A DNA stretch of 64,000 bases from Vogesella indigofera (GCF_028548395.1 NZ_JAQQLA010000007.1:186001-250000); one strand, 5' to 3'; numbered from the stretch's first letter, positions 26,043 to 36,376 are shown. Program-made: numbers and translations. The notes: generated by a model from the letters alone, not told the origin.

Positions 26043-26810
26043 TCAGTCCGGTTTTTTCTTTTTGCGCGTGTTCTGCTCGCTTTTCTTGCGACTGGCGGGC
26101 TTGCGCTCCGCTTCCTGCTCGCGCGCCGCCTTGCGCCGTTCGGCGCGGGTGCTGCTCCTGCCCTTCTTCTCCGCGGCCGGTTTGTCGGCCGATTTCTTGT
26201 CGGCAGCCTTCTTCTCGGCCACTTTTTTCTCTGCTGGCGGCCTGTCGTTCGCCGCGCGCGCCGGCACCGGTTCTTTCCACTCGCTACCGCCACGGTTCAC
26301 CCGCCGGGCGCCATTGAAGCGTTGCGACCAGTAGCTGTTGGCCATGTTGACTACCTCCACCGACTTGCCGGTGCGGGGCGAATGAATGAACTTGTTGCCG
26401 CCCAGATAGAGGCCGACGTGGGAATACTGGAAACCGCGCGTGTTGTAAAACACCAGATCACCCGGCGCCAGCTCGTCGCGCTCGATCACGCGACCGGCGC
26501 GCGCCATCTCGGCCGAGGTGCGCGGCAGGTTGACGCGCAGGGACTTGCGGAATACGTACTGGATGAAACCGGAGCAGTCGAGGCCGGTTTCCGGACTGCT
26601 GCCGCCAAAACGGTAGGCCACACCCATCAGGCTCATTGCCTGCAGCAGCAGGTCACCCACGGCTTCTTCGCCCGGCGCGGCAAACTGGGCAATCGGATCG
26701 GCGAAAATACCCAGATTCGGCTTGTTGCCCGCCCCGGACTCCGGTTCGGCATGGGCAAACGACATAAATCCGGCCAAAATGATGGCAAACAGGTGAAGAT
26801 GCAATTTCAT
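26043..26810 (-). CDS. NlpC/P60-family murein peptidase with a basic C-terminal tail
   Basis: This 255-residue exported protein has a signal peptide at residues 1-21 (MKLHLHLFAIILAGFMSFAHA) and a C40 catalytic domain at about 45-180. The nucleophile is Cys in GLDCSGFIQYVF, the His in YSHVGLYLG, and the third polar residue in FIHSPRTG. It should cut the gamma-D-Glu-to-diaminopimelate bond in peptidoglycan peptides. The final about 70 residues are almost only Lys, Arg, Ala, Glu, Ser (EKKVAEKKAADKKSADK type), unusual for the family, and could bind murein, teichoic-like polymers or DNA. The start is taken at the signal peptide Met. Confidence 0.9.
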   Translation of the reverse strand: MKLHLHLFAIILAGFMSFAHAEPESGAGNKPNLGIFADPIAQFAAPGEEAVGDLLLQAMSLMGVAYRFGGSSPETGLDCSGFIQYVFRKSLRVNLPRTSAEMARAGRVIERDELAPGDLVFYNTRGFQYSHVGLYLGGNKFIHSPRTGKSVEVVNMANSYWSQRFNGARRVNRGGSEWKEPVPARAANDRPPAEKKVAEKKAADKKSADKPAAEKKGRSSTRAERRKAAREQEAERKPASRKKSEQNTRKKKKPD

Positions 26811-26870
26811 AGGCTTGCACTGTAACGAAGCGATGCGGCACTGTAAAGCCGCCATAACGGGTCAGAAAAA

Positions 26871-28553
26871 ATGCTCAGAGAAACATTGATAGCCATGCGC
26901 GACTTGCCCCGCCTGCGCGAAATCAGCGCGGTGCTGTTCAAGCACGGACTGGGTGAATTCGTGCAGCGCTTGCGGCTGCCGGCGGCGGTGGAAAAGGCCG
27001 GCGAGTGGTTCAACCTGCGCCTTCCGGACAGCGCCGACGCCATCCCCGCCCCCATCCGCGTCCGCCTCGCCTTCGAGGAGCTGGGCCCCACCTTCATCAA
27101 GCTGGGCCAGATCCTGTCTACCCGCGTTGACCTGTTCGCGCCGGAATGGATCAATGAATTCGAAAAGCTGCAAAATACCGTGCCGCCAATACCGGAGGCA
27201 CTGCTGGCGCCCTACCTGCAACAAGTGCTGGGCGAGGCGCCGGAGACACTGTTCGCCAGCTTCGACATGGTGCCGATCGGTTCGGCCTCCATCGCGCAGG
27301 TGCACCGCGCCACGCTGCACGACGGCAGCGAGGTGGTGGTCAAGCTGCGCCGCCCCGGCATCGTGCAGAAAGTCGATGCCGACTTGCGCATCCTGGAGCA
27401 TCTGGCCCACCTGATCGAGCTGGAGTTCCCCGACGCACGCCGTTTCATGCCGTCCGACATCGTGGCGCAGTTTGCCCGTTCGCTGAAGCGCGAGTTGGAT
27501 CTGGCCGCCGAAGCCCGCAATATGGAGCGCTTTGCCCGCGACTTTGCCGAGGATCCCTATATCCGCATTCCCAAGGTGTACTGGGAGTACACCCGTGCCG
27601 ACGTCAACGTGCAGGACTTCATCGACGGCTTCAGCGCCTCGCCGGTCAGCGCGCTGCCGGCGGCGGGGCTGGATCCGTCGCAGCTGGCGCGACGCGGTGC
27701 CGACGCGGTGCTGAAGATGATCCTGCTCAACGGCTACTTCCACGCCGATCCGCACCCCGGCAACGTCATCTTCCTGCCGGAAGACCGCATCGCCTTCATC
27801 GACTTCGGCATGGTTGGCCGCCTGTCGCACCGTCGCCGCGACGAAATCGTCGACCTGCTGGCGGCGATGGCGCAGCGCGACGAGCACGCGATGATGGGAG
27901 TGCTGATCGGCTGGACCGGCAGCGTGCCGGTGGACGAGGAGCAGTTTGCCGAGGACATCGGCGAGATTTTCTTCCAGTACGATCACGTAGTGCTGAAGGA
28001 TCTCAACATGTCGCAGCTGATCAACGACCTGATGGCGCTGATCCGCAACCACGGCATCCTGCTGCCGGCGGACATGGCGATGCTGTTCAAGGCGCTGATC
28101 ACGCTGGAGGGGCTGGGACGGCAGCTGGAACCGCAATTCCAGCTGGTGGAACACCTCACCCCGTTCGTGCGCAAGCTGATCATCGAGCGCTACCGTCCGG
28201 AGGCACTGCTCAAGCGGGGCCGCGAAACGCTGAGCGACGGCTTTGCCATGCTGGCCAGCCTGCCGCGCGACATCATCCGTATCGGCCGCGACATCAAGCA
28301 CGGCAAATTCCGCATCAATCTCGACCTGAAGCGACTGGAGCAGTTCGGTCACCAGCTGGACAAGAGCGTCAACCGGCTGACGATGGGCATCGTCACCGGC
28401 TGCCTGATCATCGGCTCCTCGATCGTGATGACAGTGGATGGCGGGCCAACCCTGTTCGGCCTGCCGCTGTTCGGCTTTCTCGGCTTCATGGTGGCGTTCT
28501 TCAACAGCATGTGGCTGATCTGGTCGATCTGGCTGGCCGGCAAGGAGTTCTAG
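26871..28553 (+). CDS. ubiB: ABC1/UbiB-family atypical kinase
   Basis: This 560-residue protein has the UbiB layout: an N-terminal region with FEELGPTFIKLGQILSTR (KxGQ motif), GSASIAQVHRATL replacing a normal glycine loop (Ala-rich), VVKLRRPG (ATP Lys), FHADPHPGN (catalytic Asp) and FIDFGMVG, then two C-terminal membrane helices (about 500-555). It supports ubiquinone synthesis at the inner membrane. No other ubi gene is nearby, so the specific role rests on family. ATG at 26871 lies after GTCAGAAAAA with no strong ribosome site. Confidence 0.9.
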   Translation: MLRETLIAMRDLPRLREISAVLFKHGLGEFVQRLRLPAAVEKAGEWFNLRLPDSADAIPAPIRVRLAFEELGPTFIKLGQILSTRVDLFAPEWINEFEKLQNTVPPIPEALLAPYLQQVLGEAPETLFASFDMVPIGSASIAQVHRATLHDGSEVVVKLRRPGIVQKVDADLRILEHLAHLIELEFPDARRFMPSDIVAQFARSLKRELDLAAEARNMERFARDFAEDPYIRIPKVYWEYTRADVNVQDFIDGFSASPVSALPAAGLDPSQLARRGADAVLKMILLNGYFHADPHPGNVIFLPEDRIAFIDFGMVGRLSHRRRDEIVDLLAAMAQRDEHAMMGVLIGWTGSVPVDEEQFAEDIGEIFFQYDHVVLKDLNMSQLINDLMALIRNHGILLPADMAMLFKALITLEGLGRQLEPQFQLVEHLTPFVRKLIIERYRPEALLKRGRETLSDGFAMLASLPRDIIRIGRDIKHGKFRINLDLKRLEQFGHQLDKSVNRLTMGIVTGCLIIGSSIVMTVDGGPTLFGLPLFGFLGFMVAFFNSMWLIWSIWLAGKEF

Positions 28554-28591
28554 GCTACTGCTTTGGCATAAATGCAACGGAGGCGGCGGCC

Positions 28592-28610
28592 ATGCAACTT
28601 TGAGTTGCAT
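28592..28610. promoter_or_regulatory. Inverted repeat upstream of the Fur box
   Basis: ATGCAACT, a TTG loop and AGTTGCAT form a perfect 8-bp inverted repeat. It could be an operator half-pair or a weak stem after ubiB; there is no T-run. Confidence 0.4.
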
Positions 28611-28617
28611 TTGCAAA

Positions 28618-28632
28618 TGAGAATAAATATCA
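28618..28632. promoter_or_regulatory. Fur box
   Basis: TGAGAATAAATATCA matches the 7-1-7 Fur core TGATAATWATTATCA at 13 of 15 positions. It lies 30 bases before the DUF2325 start, where a bound Fur would block the promoter under iron sufficiency. Confidence 0.65.
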
Positions 28633-28661
28633 TTGTTAAAAATACAGTGAAAGGTCTCATC

Positions 28662-28994
28662 ATGAATGCAATGCTGGTCGGCGCCGATACACTGGGCAAT
28701 ATTCCTGGCGTACTGGACAACTTCGGTATCTCCATCAACAAGCACCTCAGCGGGCGCAACAGCTCGCACCAGCGCAAGGTGGACCGCCTGCCGGCAGGCA
28801 CCGACCTGCTGATCCTGTTCACCGATTTCCTCGGCCACAACGTGATGAAGCATTTCCGCCAGCTGGCTAACGAGGAGAACATCCGTTTCATCGCCTGCCG
28901 CCGCTCGGTGTGCTCGCTCAAACAGTCGCTGGAATGTGTCGGTCTGTCCGAGCGCTGCGCCAGCTGTCCCAATGCCTGCCACCGCAAGCACTAG
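28662..28994 (+). CDS. DUF2325 domain-containing protein
   Basis: This 110-residue protein of the DUF2325 family begins MNAMLVGADTLGNIPGVLDNFG, with the mid segment DLLILFTDFLGHNVMKHF and a Cys-rich end (CRRSVCSLKQSLECVGLSERCASCPNAC, five to six cysteines). Such a terminal cluster suggests metal binding. The function is unknown, and Fur-box placement implies iron-regulated expression. The Met at 28662 follows GAAAGG; the open frame extends upstream but crosses the Fur box. It ends just before a bidirectional terminator. Confidence 0.8.
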   Translation: MNAMLVGADTLGNIPGVLDNFGISINKHLSGRNSSHQRKVDRLPAGTDLLILFTDFLGHNVMKHFRQLANEENIRFIACRRSVCSLKQSLECVGLSERCASCPNACHRKH

Positions 28995-29012
28995 GCCCGG
29001 AACACAAGCCAA

Positions 29013-29049
29013 ACAAAACGCCCGGATCGTCACGATCCGGGCGTTTTGT
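29013..29049. terminator. Bidirectional terminator between DUF2325 and the chemoreceptor gene
   Basis: ACAAAACGCCCGGATCGT and its near-perfect complement ATCCGGGCGTTTTGT flank a CACG loop. A- and T-runs lie at the ends, so it can stop both convergent genes. Confidence 0.93.
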
Positions 29050-29062
29050 CATCGGTGGCGTA

Positions 29063-30862
29063 TCAGTCTGCCTGCAGCAGCGCCGACGGGTCGAAACCGA
29101 CCCGGATCGCGCCCCAGTGCCGGCCGGCCAGCCGGATCGGCAACGCAATCTCCGACAGAATCTCGCCGGTGTCGCGCATATAGGTCTGCAGCAGGAACGG
29201 CTGGGTGTTCTTCGCCGACTTGATGCCGGTCGGATCGTTGAAGATACGCTTGTCGCGGCTGCCGACCAGATCCTGCTGCAGGTCGCCGGTCAGCGGCTTG
29301 GAATAGAAGCTGTTGTGGGTCGGCGCATAGCCGTTGGTATCGACCAGCAGGCAGAAACGGCCGCCGTTGGTCTTCTGCACCACCTGGTCGTAGATCTTCT
29401 GCAGTGCCGGGGCCAGCTTGTCGTCGTAGGCGGTATGGAATTTCGCCGGATTGGAGCCGGGAATCGGCTGGTAGCGCTGGTCGAAGATGTTGAGACCCTC
29501 GCCCTGTGCCCGCTCCAGCATTTCCGCCAGGTTATCGCGGGCGTGACGGGCAACGCCGATCACCGCATCCAGCTCGCCCTCGCCGATCACGAAGCGCGAC
29601 ACCAGCTCCTGCACCTGCTCCGCCGCCACCGATAGCTTCACCGACACGTCTTCCGACTGTGCCAGGTGCGTGGACACCACCGTGCTCAGGCCGTGGATTT
29701 CCGAGACATTGCGGTTGACCTGCAGGTTGGTGCCGGCAAACAGCTCCATGGTGCCGGCGATTTCGGTCAGGCCGCTGGCCATGTTTTCAAAATCGCTCAT
29801 CATGCGGCCGAAGTGCTGCGAGGAACGATTGACCACGTCCAGCGCCTGCGCGGTATCGGTATTGATTCGCGCGGTCGCCTCCTGGGTGTGCGACACCAGA
29901 TTGAGCATGCCGTCGATGTTGCCGGAGATTTCCTCGGTCGCAACTCGTACCCGCTCCGCCAGCTTGCGCACCTCGTCGGCCACCACCGCAAAACCGCGAC
30001 CGGATTCGCCGGCGCGTGCCGCCTCGATCGCCGCATTCAGCGCCAACAGGTTGGTCTGTTCCGAGATGTCCTTGATCAGGTCGACAATGGTCTTGATGCT
30101 GGCCGAGCGGTTGTTCAGCTCTACCACGGTGGTGTTGAAGGCGCCGACACGGCCGCTGATCTCGCCTATCCGCGTCGCGGCGTCCTGCAGCTCGGCGTAG
30201 GATTCGCGCGCCATCGCCAGGTTGCCGACGGTAGTGGTGGAAATCGACTGCGTTTCGGCCGACACTTGGTTGATGCCGGCGGTGGTCTTGTCGCTGGAAT
30301 CACGCACCTGGCTGGCCAGCTCCGCCTGTTGCTGGGCGCTGCTCAGCGACTCGCCGATATTCTTGCGGGTGCGGGTGGAGTCCATCGCAATGCGGATGGT
30401 CATGATGCGCACATTGCTGATGATCTCGCGCATCTTCTTCAGGAATTCGTTATAGGACAGCGACAGGTCGCGGATCTCGTCGTAGGTGATGGTCGGGATC
30501 TCGCGCGACAGGTCGCCCTCGCCGGCGCCGATCTCGCGGAAGATGGCGATGATCATTTGCAGTGGCCGCACGATCAGGAAGCGCAGATACCAGACCATGA
30601 AGGCGATGAACACCAGCGACACGCACCAGATGGCAAACGACCAGATCATGGTCTTGTCCAGCAGCGAGAAGATTTGCTGGCGGATCGGCTCGGTCAGCTC
30701 CTGGCCACCGACCAGCTGGCGGATGTCGTCCAGCGCCAGGTAAACGTAGGCAATCAGGATCAATTGAAACAGGCTGATGAAGAAAAAGCTGCACAGTTTC
30801 TTGGTCAGCGAGTTCCAGAACGATTTTTCCATCAGGTAATAAGTCCGCCAGAACCAATTCAT
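29063..30862 (-). CDS. Methyl-accepting chemotaxis protein with C-terminal Cache-like domain
   Basis: The product is 599 residues. Membrane helices are at about 25-45 and 73-100, with only a short periplasmic loop between them, so it does not sense through a classic periplasmic domain. A HAMP-like stretch is followed by the signalling hairpin with [19 protein letters not shown] and [16 protein letters not shown] (about 265-310). The C-terminal 140 residues (after about 455) contain [19 protein letters not shown] and [20 protein letters not shown], then [13 protein letters not shown]. This resembles a Cache/PDC ligand domain placed in the cytoplasm after the signalling domain. AGGAG precedes the start. 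Confidence 0.88.
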   Translation of the reverse strand: MNWFWRTYYLMEKSFWNSLTKKLCSFFFISLFQLILIAYVYLALDDIRQLVGGQELTEPIRQQIFSLLDKTMIWSFAIWCVSLVFIAFMVWYLRFLIVRPLQMIIAIFREIGAGEGDLSREIPTITYDEIRDLSLSYNEFLKKMREIISNVRIMTIRIAMDSTRTRKNIGESLSSAQQQAELASQVRDSSDKTTAGINQVSAETQSISTTTVGNLAMARESYAELQDAATRIGEISGRVGAFNTTVVELNNRSASIKTIVDLIKDISEQTNLLALNAAIEAARAGESGRGFAVVADEVRKLAERVRVATEEISGNIDGMLNLVSHTQEATARINTDTAQALDVVNRSSQHFGRMMSDFENMASGLTEIAGTMELFAGTNLQVNRNVSEIHGLSTVVSTHLAQSEDVSVKLSVAAEQVQELVSRFVIGEGELDAVIGVARHARDNLAEMLERAQGEGLNIFDQRYQPIPGSNPAKFHTAYDDKLAPALQKIYDQVVQKTNGGRFCLLVDTNGYAPTHNSFYSKPLTGDLQQDLVGSRDKRIFNDPTGIKSAKNTQPFLLQTYMRDTGEILSEIALPIRLAGRHWGAIRVGFDPSALLQAD

Positions 30863-30959
30863 CCTTCATGTCTCCTGTTGCTAGCACGCGTGCTTATCTG
30901 CACTTATTGTCGGTCGTTTTTACACTGTTTCTGTGAAAAAATACAGCGGCCATCTTAAA

Positions 30960-31571
30960 TCAAATGACCGTCGTCAAGTGTGCGTCGGATCGTTGCCAGC
31001 ACAGCCAATACTCGTCCGGTGCGAACACCGGCAAGGAGCCGGTCACCGGGGTTTGCTGGTACAGGATGAACCAGGGCTGCAGCAGCGCCTGCAGCTGGGC
31101 CAGCGCGACACCGAAGGGCGGACCTTTTAAGGTTGGCCGCAAGAAGAAGTAGCCAGCGAGATAGCCGCCCGGCTTCACCAGCTGCGCCATTTTCTCGGCA
31201 TAGGCCGGCCAGCGCGATGGCGGCAACGCGCACAGGAAGGCGCGCTCGTACACCCAATCCCAGCTGCCGTCGACCTCGCCACTGAAAAAATCGGCCTGCC
31301 GCACCAGCGGCGCCAGCGGACCGAGCTGCTGCCGCGCCCGCGCCACCGCCTCGGCACTGAAGTCGATCGCGGCCACCTGCAAGCCCTGGCGCTGCAGGTA
31401 AGCGACCTCGTAGCCGCTGCCGCAACCGGGCAGCAACACCGAATGAACCCGCGGCAGCAGCGTCGGCACCAGTGTGGCAAACCCGGCCGGCAGCTGACCG
31501 CTTTCCCACGGTGTGACCTGCTGCTGGTAACGGCTATCCCAGAATGAACTCAAGCTGCTGTCCTGCGCCAT
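30960..31571 (-). CDS. SAM-dependent methyltransferase (thiopurine methyltransferase-like)
   Basis: This 203-residue class I methyltransferase has the SAM-binding motif I VLLPGCGSGYEVAYL, motif II AAIDFSAEAV, and the TPMT-like features FWDSRYQ, TPWESGQLP and YERAFLCALPP. Relatives methylate sulfur, selenium or tellurium compounds or aromatic thiols; the substrate is unknown. I chose the Met of MAQDSSLSSFWDSR at 31571 over an upstream TTG because GGGGA sits ahead of it. One motif copy TTAAGGTTGGCCGCAAG is inside. It is followed by the chemoreceptor-side gap and preceded by DUF1289. Confidence 0.85.
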   Translation of the reverse strand: MAQDSSLSSFWDSRYQQQVTPWESGQLPAGFATLVPTLLPRVHSVLLPGCGSGYEVAYLQRQGLQVAAIDFSAEAVARARQQLGPLAPLVRQADFFSGEVDGSWDWVYERAFLCALPPSRWPAYAEKMAQLVKPGGYLAGYFFLRPTLKGPPFGVALAQLQALLQPWFILYQQTPVTGSLPVFAPDEYWLCWQRSDAHLTTVI

Positions 31572-31638
31572 GCGGTATCCCCTACTCCCGATTGAGCCGC
31601 TATCTTGCCGCCGATCGACAGGCGAAGACAAGGAACGC

Positions 31639-32043
31639 TCAGTTCAGCGGCGCGCGGTCCGCATCAAACAGGCAGTCCCAGAACAGGCGCAGCCAGTCGT
31701 TGCGGTACACCGGCAGCAGATAGCTGCGACCGTCGTGGGTCAACAGCGGCACATAGCCGCGACCCTGCCGCTGCTGCGGCCACCCTAGGGTGACCAGCAG
31801 CGACGGCGTCAGCGCCAGCCTGGCCTGCCGCTCAGTCGGCAGGATTGCCTGCAGCCGGCCGCCGCTCTGCATCGCCATCTGCAGCCAGACCTTGCGTCGT
31901 GACAGCTGTGCCTGGATCGCCGCACGCTGGGCGTCGCTGAGCGTCAGCCAGTCGGAGACCTCGGCAAAACTCCGGCCGCAACCGAAGCAGACCTCGTCGC
32001 CAACGGCGGTGGAGCAGACTCCGATACATGGCGTGGCGATCAT
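31639..32043 (-). CDS. DUF1289 family protein
   Basis: This 134-residue product has the DUF1289 N-terminus PCIGVCSTAVGDEVCFGCGR with four Cys, followed by RSFAEVSDWLTLSDAQRAAI. That is a small Fe-S or zinc-binding-like motif of unknown role. The remaining 75 residues (LLTHDGRSYLLPVYRNDW) are extra compared with the usual 60-80 residue proteins. It sits 68 bases ahead of the methyltransferase gene, in the same orientation. Confidence 0.82.
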   Translation of the reverse strand: MIATPCIGVCSTAVGDEVCFGCGRSFAEVSDWLTLSDAQRAAIQAQLSRRKVWLQMAMQSGGRLQAILPTERQARLALTPSLLVTLGWPQQRQGRGYVPLLTHDGRSYLLPVYRNDWLRLFWDCLFDADRAPLN

Positions 32044-32099
32044 GATGGCGGCTCCCGGTGGCTGATGAGGGGAAGAAATAAACAGTGCGGAGAAATGAT

Positions 32100-32127
32100 A
32101 AAGGCCACTTGCAAGCAAGTGGCCTTT
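32100..32127 (-). terminator. Terminator of tRNA-Pro
   Basis: AAAGGCCACTTG and CAAGTGGCCTTT form a 12-bp stem. The minus strand continues with ATC and a weak T stretch, so termination efficiency is uncertain. Confidence 0.7.
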
Positions 32128-32138
32128 GAATGATTTTT

Positions 32139-32215
32139 TGGTCGGAGTGAAAGGATTCGAACCTTCGACCCCTTGCACCCCATGCAAGTGCGCTACCGGG
32201 CTGCGCCACACTCCG
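32139..32215 (-). tRNA. tRNA-Pro (anticodon GGG)
   Basis: This 77-nt cloverleaf has encoded CCA. The acceptor is CGGAGTG/CACTCCG, the anticodon stem CTTGC/GCAAG with loop ATGGGGT, and the T arm contains GGTTCGAATCC. It lies between merR and the DUF1289 gene. Confidence 0.95.
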
Positions 32216-32243
32216 ACTCAAGGCAAAAATTATAAACAGTTAT

Positions 32244-32591
32244 TCAGTCTTTGCCAAGGCTCAGATCCAGCCAGTCCAGGATGGCCTGCAGCTCCTTGCG
32301 CACTTCGCCGGCAGTAGCCGGGGCCGGCTGGTCACCTTCTAGGCGCTGGCGGGCACCATGCAGCGTAAAACCGTCGTCGTAGAGCAGGGAACGGATGCGA
32401 CGCACCAGCAAGACCTCGCGGTGCTGGTAGTAGCGACGGTTGCCGCGGCGCTTGACGTTGCGCAGCTCGGAAAACTCCTGCTCCCAATAGCGCAGTACAT
32501 GCTGCTTGACGCCGGTCAGCTCGCTGACTTCACCGATGGTGAAATAGCGTTTGGCCGGAATGGCAGGAAGCTCAGCCTTGGGTATTTGCAT
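32244..32591 (-). CDS. MerR-family regulator of the pheST-ihfA operon
   Basis: This 115-residue MerR-like protein has an HTH at about residues 15-60 ([29 protein letters not shown]) and a short tail without metal-binding cysteines. The gene order ihfA then merR is the standard one in betaproteobacteria; the target is unknown. The start [10 protein letters not shown] overlaps the ihfA end by 20 bases. Confidence 0.9.
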   Translation of the reverse strand: MQIPKAELPAIPAKRYFTIGEVSELTGVKQHVLRYWEQEFSELRNVKRRGNRRYYQHREVLLVRRIRSLLYDDGFTLHGARQRLEGDQPAPATAGEVRKELQAILDWLDLSLGKD

Positions 32592-32874
32592 GATGTTGTT
32601 CAACCATTCCCTTGAGTTTCTGACTTGCATGGAAAGTTACCACGCGTCGGGCGGTGATGGGAATCTCTTCGCCGGTTTTCGGGTTACGCCCCGGGCGCTG
32701 CGGCTTGTCGCGCAGCTGGAAATTACCGAAACCGGACAGCTTGACGCTGGTGCCCGTTTCCAGGGTGGAGCGGATTTCTTCAAAGAACGACTCCACCATG
32801 TCCTTGGCTTCGCGCTTGTTCAGGCCCACCTTGTCGAACAACAGATCGGCCAGCTCGGCTTTGGTCAAAGTCAT
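32572..32874 (-). CDS. ihfA: Integration host factor alpha subunit
   Basis: This 100-residue HU/IHF protein carries the signatures [31 protein letters not shown] and [14 protein letters not shown], which hold the DNA-bending arm and its Pro. It bends DNA as a heterodimer with IHF-beta. The start [14 protein letters not shown] has AGGAA upstream. It follows pheT after a terminator-like hairpin and overlaps merR, as in the classical operon. Confidence 0.96.
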   Translation of the reverse strand: MTLTKAELADLLFDKVGLNKREAKDMVESFFEEIRSTLETGTSVKLSGFGNFQLRDKPQRPGRNPKTGEEIPITARRVVTFHASQKLKGMVEQHHANTQG

Positions 32875-32900
32875 GATATTCCTCACTACAACATCGGATA

Positions 32901-32926
32901 AAACGCCACCCGCCCGGCGGGTGGCC
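32901..32926 (-). terminator. Hairpin between pheT and ihfA
   Basis: GCCACCCGCC and GGCGGGTGGC, then GTTTTAT on the minus strand, suggest partial termination or processing before ihfA. The loop is very short. Confidence 0.45.
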
Positions 32927-32937
32927 AACAGGATGGA

Positions 32938-35298
32938 TCAGGCGCGCAGTACGGCACCGGCCGCTTCGGCCGCGGCCAGCATCGCGGCCACCGCTTGCTC
33001 GACTTCATCGTCGACCAGGGTGCGGTCGGTCGCCTGCAGCACGATGCGGAACGCCAGGCTCTTCTTGCCCTCGCCCACACCCTTGCCACGGTAGAGGTCG
33101 AACAGCGCCAGCTCGCGCACGAACTCGGGCGCAACCGCCAGCATCGCCTGCTGCAGCGTGGCGGCACTCACCTCTTCCGCTACCACCAGCGCCAGGTCAC
33201 GACGGACCGGCTGGAACTTGCTGACCGGTGCCAGTTGCACGCGGCCGACCTGCTCGACCGCTTCGACCGCCAGCTCGAACAGTACCGGCGCGTTGGTCAG
33301 GCCGTAGGCCTGTACCCACTGCGGGTGCAGCTCGCCCAGCACGCCGACCACGGCGCCATCCAGCAGCACCTCGGCGCAGCGGCCAGGGTGGAAGGCCGGA
33401 TGGGCGGCCTTGCGGTATTCGGCAACGCGTGGATACAGCAGCGCCTCGACGTCGGCCTTGATGTCGTAGAAATCGACGCGCTCGGCCTTGCTGCCCCACT
33501 GCTCGTCGACCCGGCTACCGTGCGCCAGAGCGGCGACCACTTCCGGCTGCTGCACGCTGCCGTCGGCTTGTTTGTGGAACACGCGGGCGATCTCGAACAC
33601 GCGCACACGGCTGTGCTTGCGGTTGAGGTTGGCCGCGAGGGTATCCACCAGACCGCCGATCAGGCTGGAGCGCATCACGCTCATCTGGCTGGCGATCGGG
33701 TTGATCAGGCGTACCGGATCGGTGTTGCCGGCGAAATCGCGCTCCCACTTTTCTTCCACGAAGGCGTAGCTGACGATTTCCTGGAAATCGCGGCCAGCCA
33801 GCAGGCGACGTACCTCGCTGCGCACGCGCAGGCCTTCCGGCTGCGGCAGCATGGTTTGTGCGGCAACCGGGGCGTTGGCCGGGATATTGTCGTAGCCGTA
33901 GACGCGGGCGATTTCCTCGATCAGGTCTTCCTCGATCGCGATATCGAAGCGGAAGCTCGGCGCGCTGACCACGAAGCCGTCGGTGTTCTGCTCGAACGAC
34001 AGGCTGAGACGGGTGAAGATGGCGGCGATCTCGTCTGCAGCCAAGGAGATACCCAGGACCTTGGCGACGCGAGCGGTACGTACCGCCACGCTGGCGCGTG
34101 CCGGCAGCGCCGACACGGTTTCGGTCAGCGGGCCGGGCTCACCACCGCAGATCTCCAGCACCAGCGCGGTGGCGCGCTCGATGGCTTCGGTCTGCAGTGC
34201 GAAATCCACGCCGCGCTCGTAGCGGTAGCTGGAGTCGGAGCCGAAGCCCAGTGCGCGCGCCTTGCCGGCGATGGCTTCCGGCTGGAAGAAGGCGCTTTCC
34301 AGGAAGATGTCGTGGCTGGCGGTGGTGACGCCGCTGTCGAGGCCGCCCATGATGCCGGCGATAGCCAGAGGCTTGGCGGCATCGGCAATCACCATCAGCT
34401 CCGGCGTCAACTCGATTTCTTTTTCGTTGAGGCACACCAGCTTCTCGCCGGCAGCGGCCATGCGCACGGTAATGCCGCCGTCGATCTTGTCCAGATCAAA
34501 CGCGTGCATCGGCTGGCCCTGCTCCAGCAGGATGTAGTTGGTAATGTCGACGATGGCGGAGATGGAACGCAGGCCGGAACGTTCCAGACGGCGCTTCATC
34601 CACTCCGGTGTCGGCGCCGCGGCGTTGACGTTCTTCAGCACGCGGCCAACGTAGCGGCCGCACGGTGCGCCATCGGCAATGCTGACCGCCAGCTTGCTGT
34701 CGGTTTGCGGCGCCACCGCGGCGATGTCCCACGCCGTCAGCGGGCTACCGGTCAGTGCCGCCACTTCGCGGGCGATACCACGCACCGACAGGCAGTCGGC
34801 ACGGTTCGGCGTGATTTTCAGGGTGAACAGGCTGTCGTCCAGGCCCAAGTAGTCGCGGATGTTCTGGCCGATCAGTGCGTCAGCCGGTAGCAACATCAGG
34901 CCGTCGACCTCGTCCGGCACGCCCAGCTCCTTGCCGGAGCACAGCATGCCGCCGGACTCCACGCCACGCATCTTGGTCGGCTTGATCCGGAAGTCGCCCG
35001 GCAGGATGGCGCCCGGCAGTGCGCACGGCACCTTCACGCCCACGGCCACGTTCGGCGCGCCGCACACGATCTGCACCAGCTCGCCGGTGCCGACGTCGAC
35101 CTTGGTCACGCGCAGACGGTCGGCGTTTTCGTGCTTTTCACACTCTTTCACTTCACCTACCACCACGCCGCTGAAGGCGGGGGCGGCGGCGTTGACTTCT
35201 TCCACTTCCAGGCCGGCCATGGTCAGCAGGTAGGACAGCTGGTCGGTGCTCAGCGACGGATTAACGCGGCTGCGCAGCCATTGTTCGGAAAATTGCAT
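32938..35298 (-). CDS. pheT: Phenylalanyl-tRNA synthetase beta subunit
   Basis: The product is 786 residues. It starts MQFSEQWLRSRVNPSLSTDQL and holds an EMAP-II-like tRNA-binding domain with VVVGEVKECEKHENADRL (about 45-65), then the B3/B4 editing domain and B5 region. The C-terminal anticodon-binding FDX-ACB domain begins PVSKFQPVRRDLALVV (about 695). With PheS it forms the heterotetramer that charges tRNA-Phe. It lies 18 bases after pheS. Length matches about 790. Confidence 0.97.
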   Translation of the reverse strand: MQFSEQWLRSRVNPSLSTDQLSYLLTMAGLEVEEVNAAAPAFSGVVVGEVKECEKHENADRLRVTKVDVGTGELVQIVCGAPNVAVGVKVPCALPGAILPGDFRIKPTKMRGVESGGMLCSGKELGVPDEVDGLMLLPADALIGQNIRDYLGLDDSLFTLKITPNRADCLSVRGIAREVAALTGSPLTAWDIAAVAPQTDSKLAVSIADGAPCGRYVGRVLKNVNAAAPTPEWMKRRLERSGLRSISAIVDITNYILLEQGQPMHAFDLDKIDGGITVRMAAAGEKLVCLNEKEIELTPELMVIADAAKPLAIAGIMGGLDSGVTTASHDIFLESAFFQPEAIAGKARALGFGSDSSYRYERGVDFALQTEAIERATALVLEICGGEPGPLTETVSALPARASVAVRTARVAKVLGISLAADEIAAIFTRLSLSFEQNTDGFVVSAPSFRFDIAIEEDLIEEIARVYGYDNIPANAPVAAQTMLPQPEGLRVRSEVRRLLAGRDFQEIVSYAFVEEKWERDFAGNTDPVRLINPIASQMSVMRSSLIGGLVDTLAANLNRKHSRVRVFEIARVFHKQADGSVQQPEVVAALAHGSRVDEQWGSKAERVDFYDIKADVEALLYPRVAEYRKAAHPAFHPGRCAEVLLDGAVVGVLGELHPQWVQAYGLTNAPVLFELAVEAVEQVGRVQLAPVSKFQPVRRDLALVVAEEVSAATLQQAMLAVAPEFVRELALFDLYRGKGVGEGKKSLAFRIVLQATDRTLVDDEVEQAVAAMLAAAEAAGAVLRA

Positions 35299-35316
35299 GA
35301 TGAGTCTCCGTCGCGA

Positions 35317-36354
<1,038 letters not shown>

Positions 36355-36376
36355 TCAGCCATCTTGGGGAAGATCG

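Noticed and set aside
26862..29033. Very long minus-strand open frame opposite ubiB and the DUF2325 gene
   Set aside because: Ubiquitous in GC-rich DNA; the plus-strand genes have full conserved motifs and the frame contains none.
30862..30959. Sigma-28 (flagellar) promoter upstream of the chemoreceptor gene
   Set aside because: A TAAA and a GACAATAA-like word are present but the spacing is far from the 15-16 bases needed.
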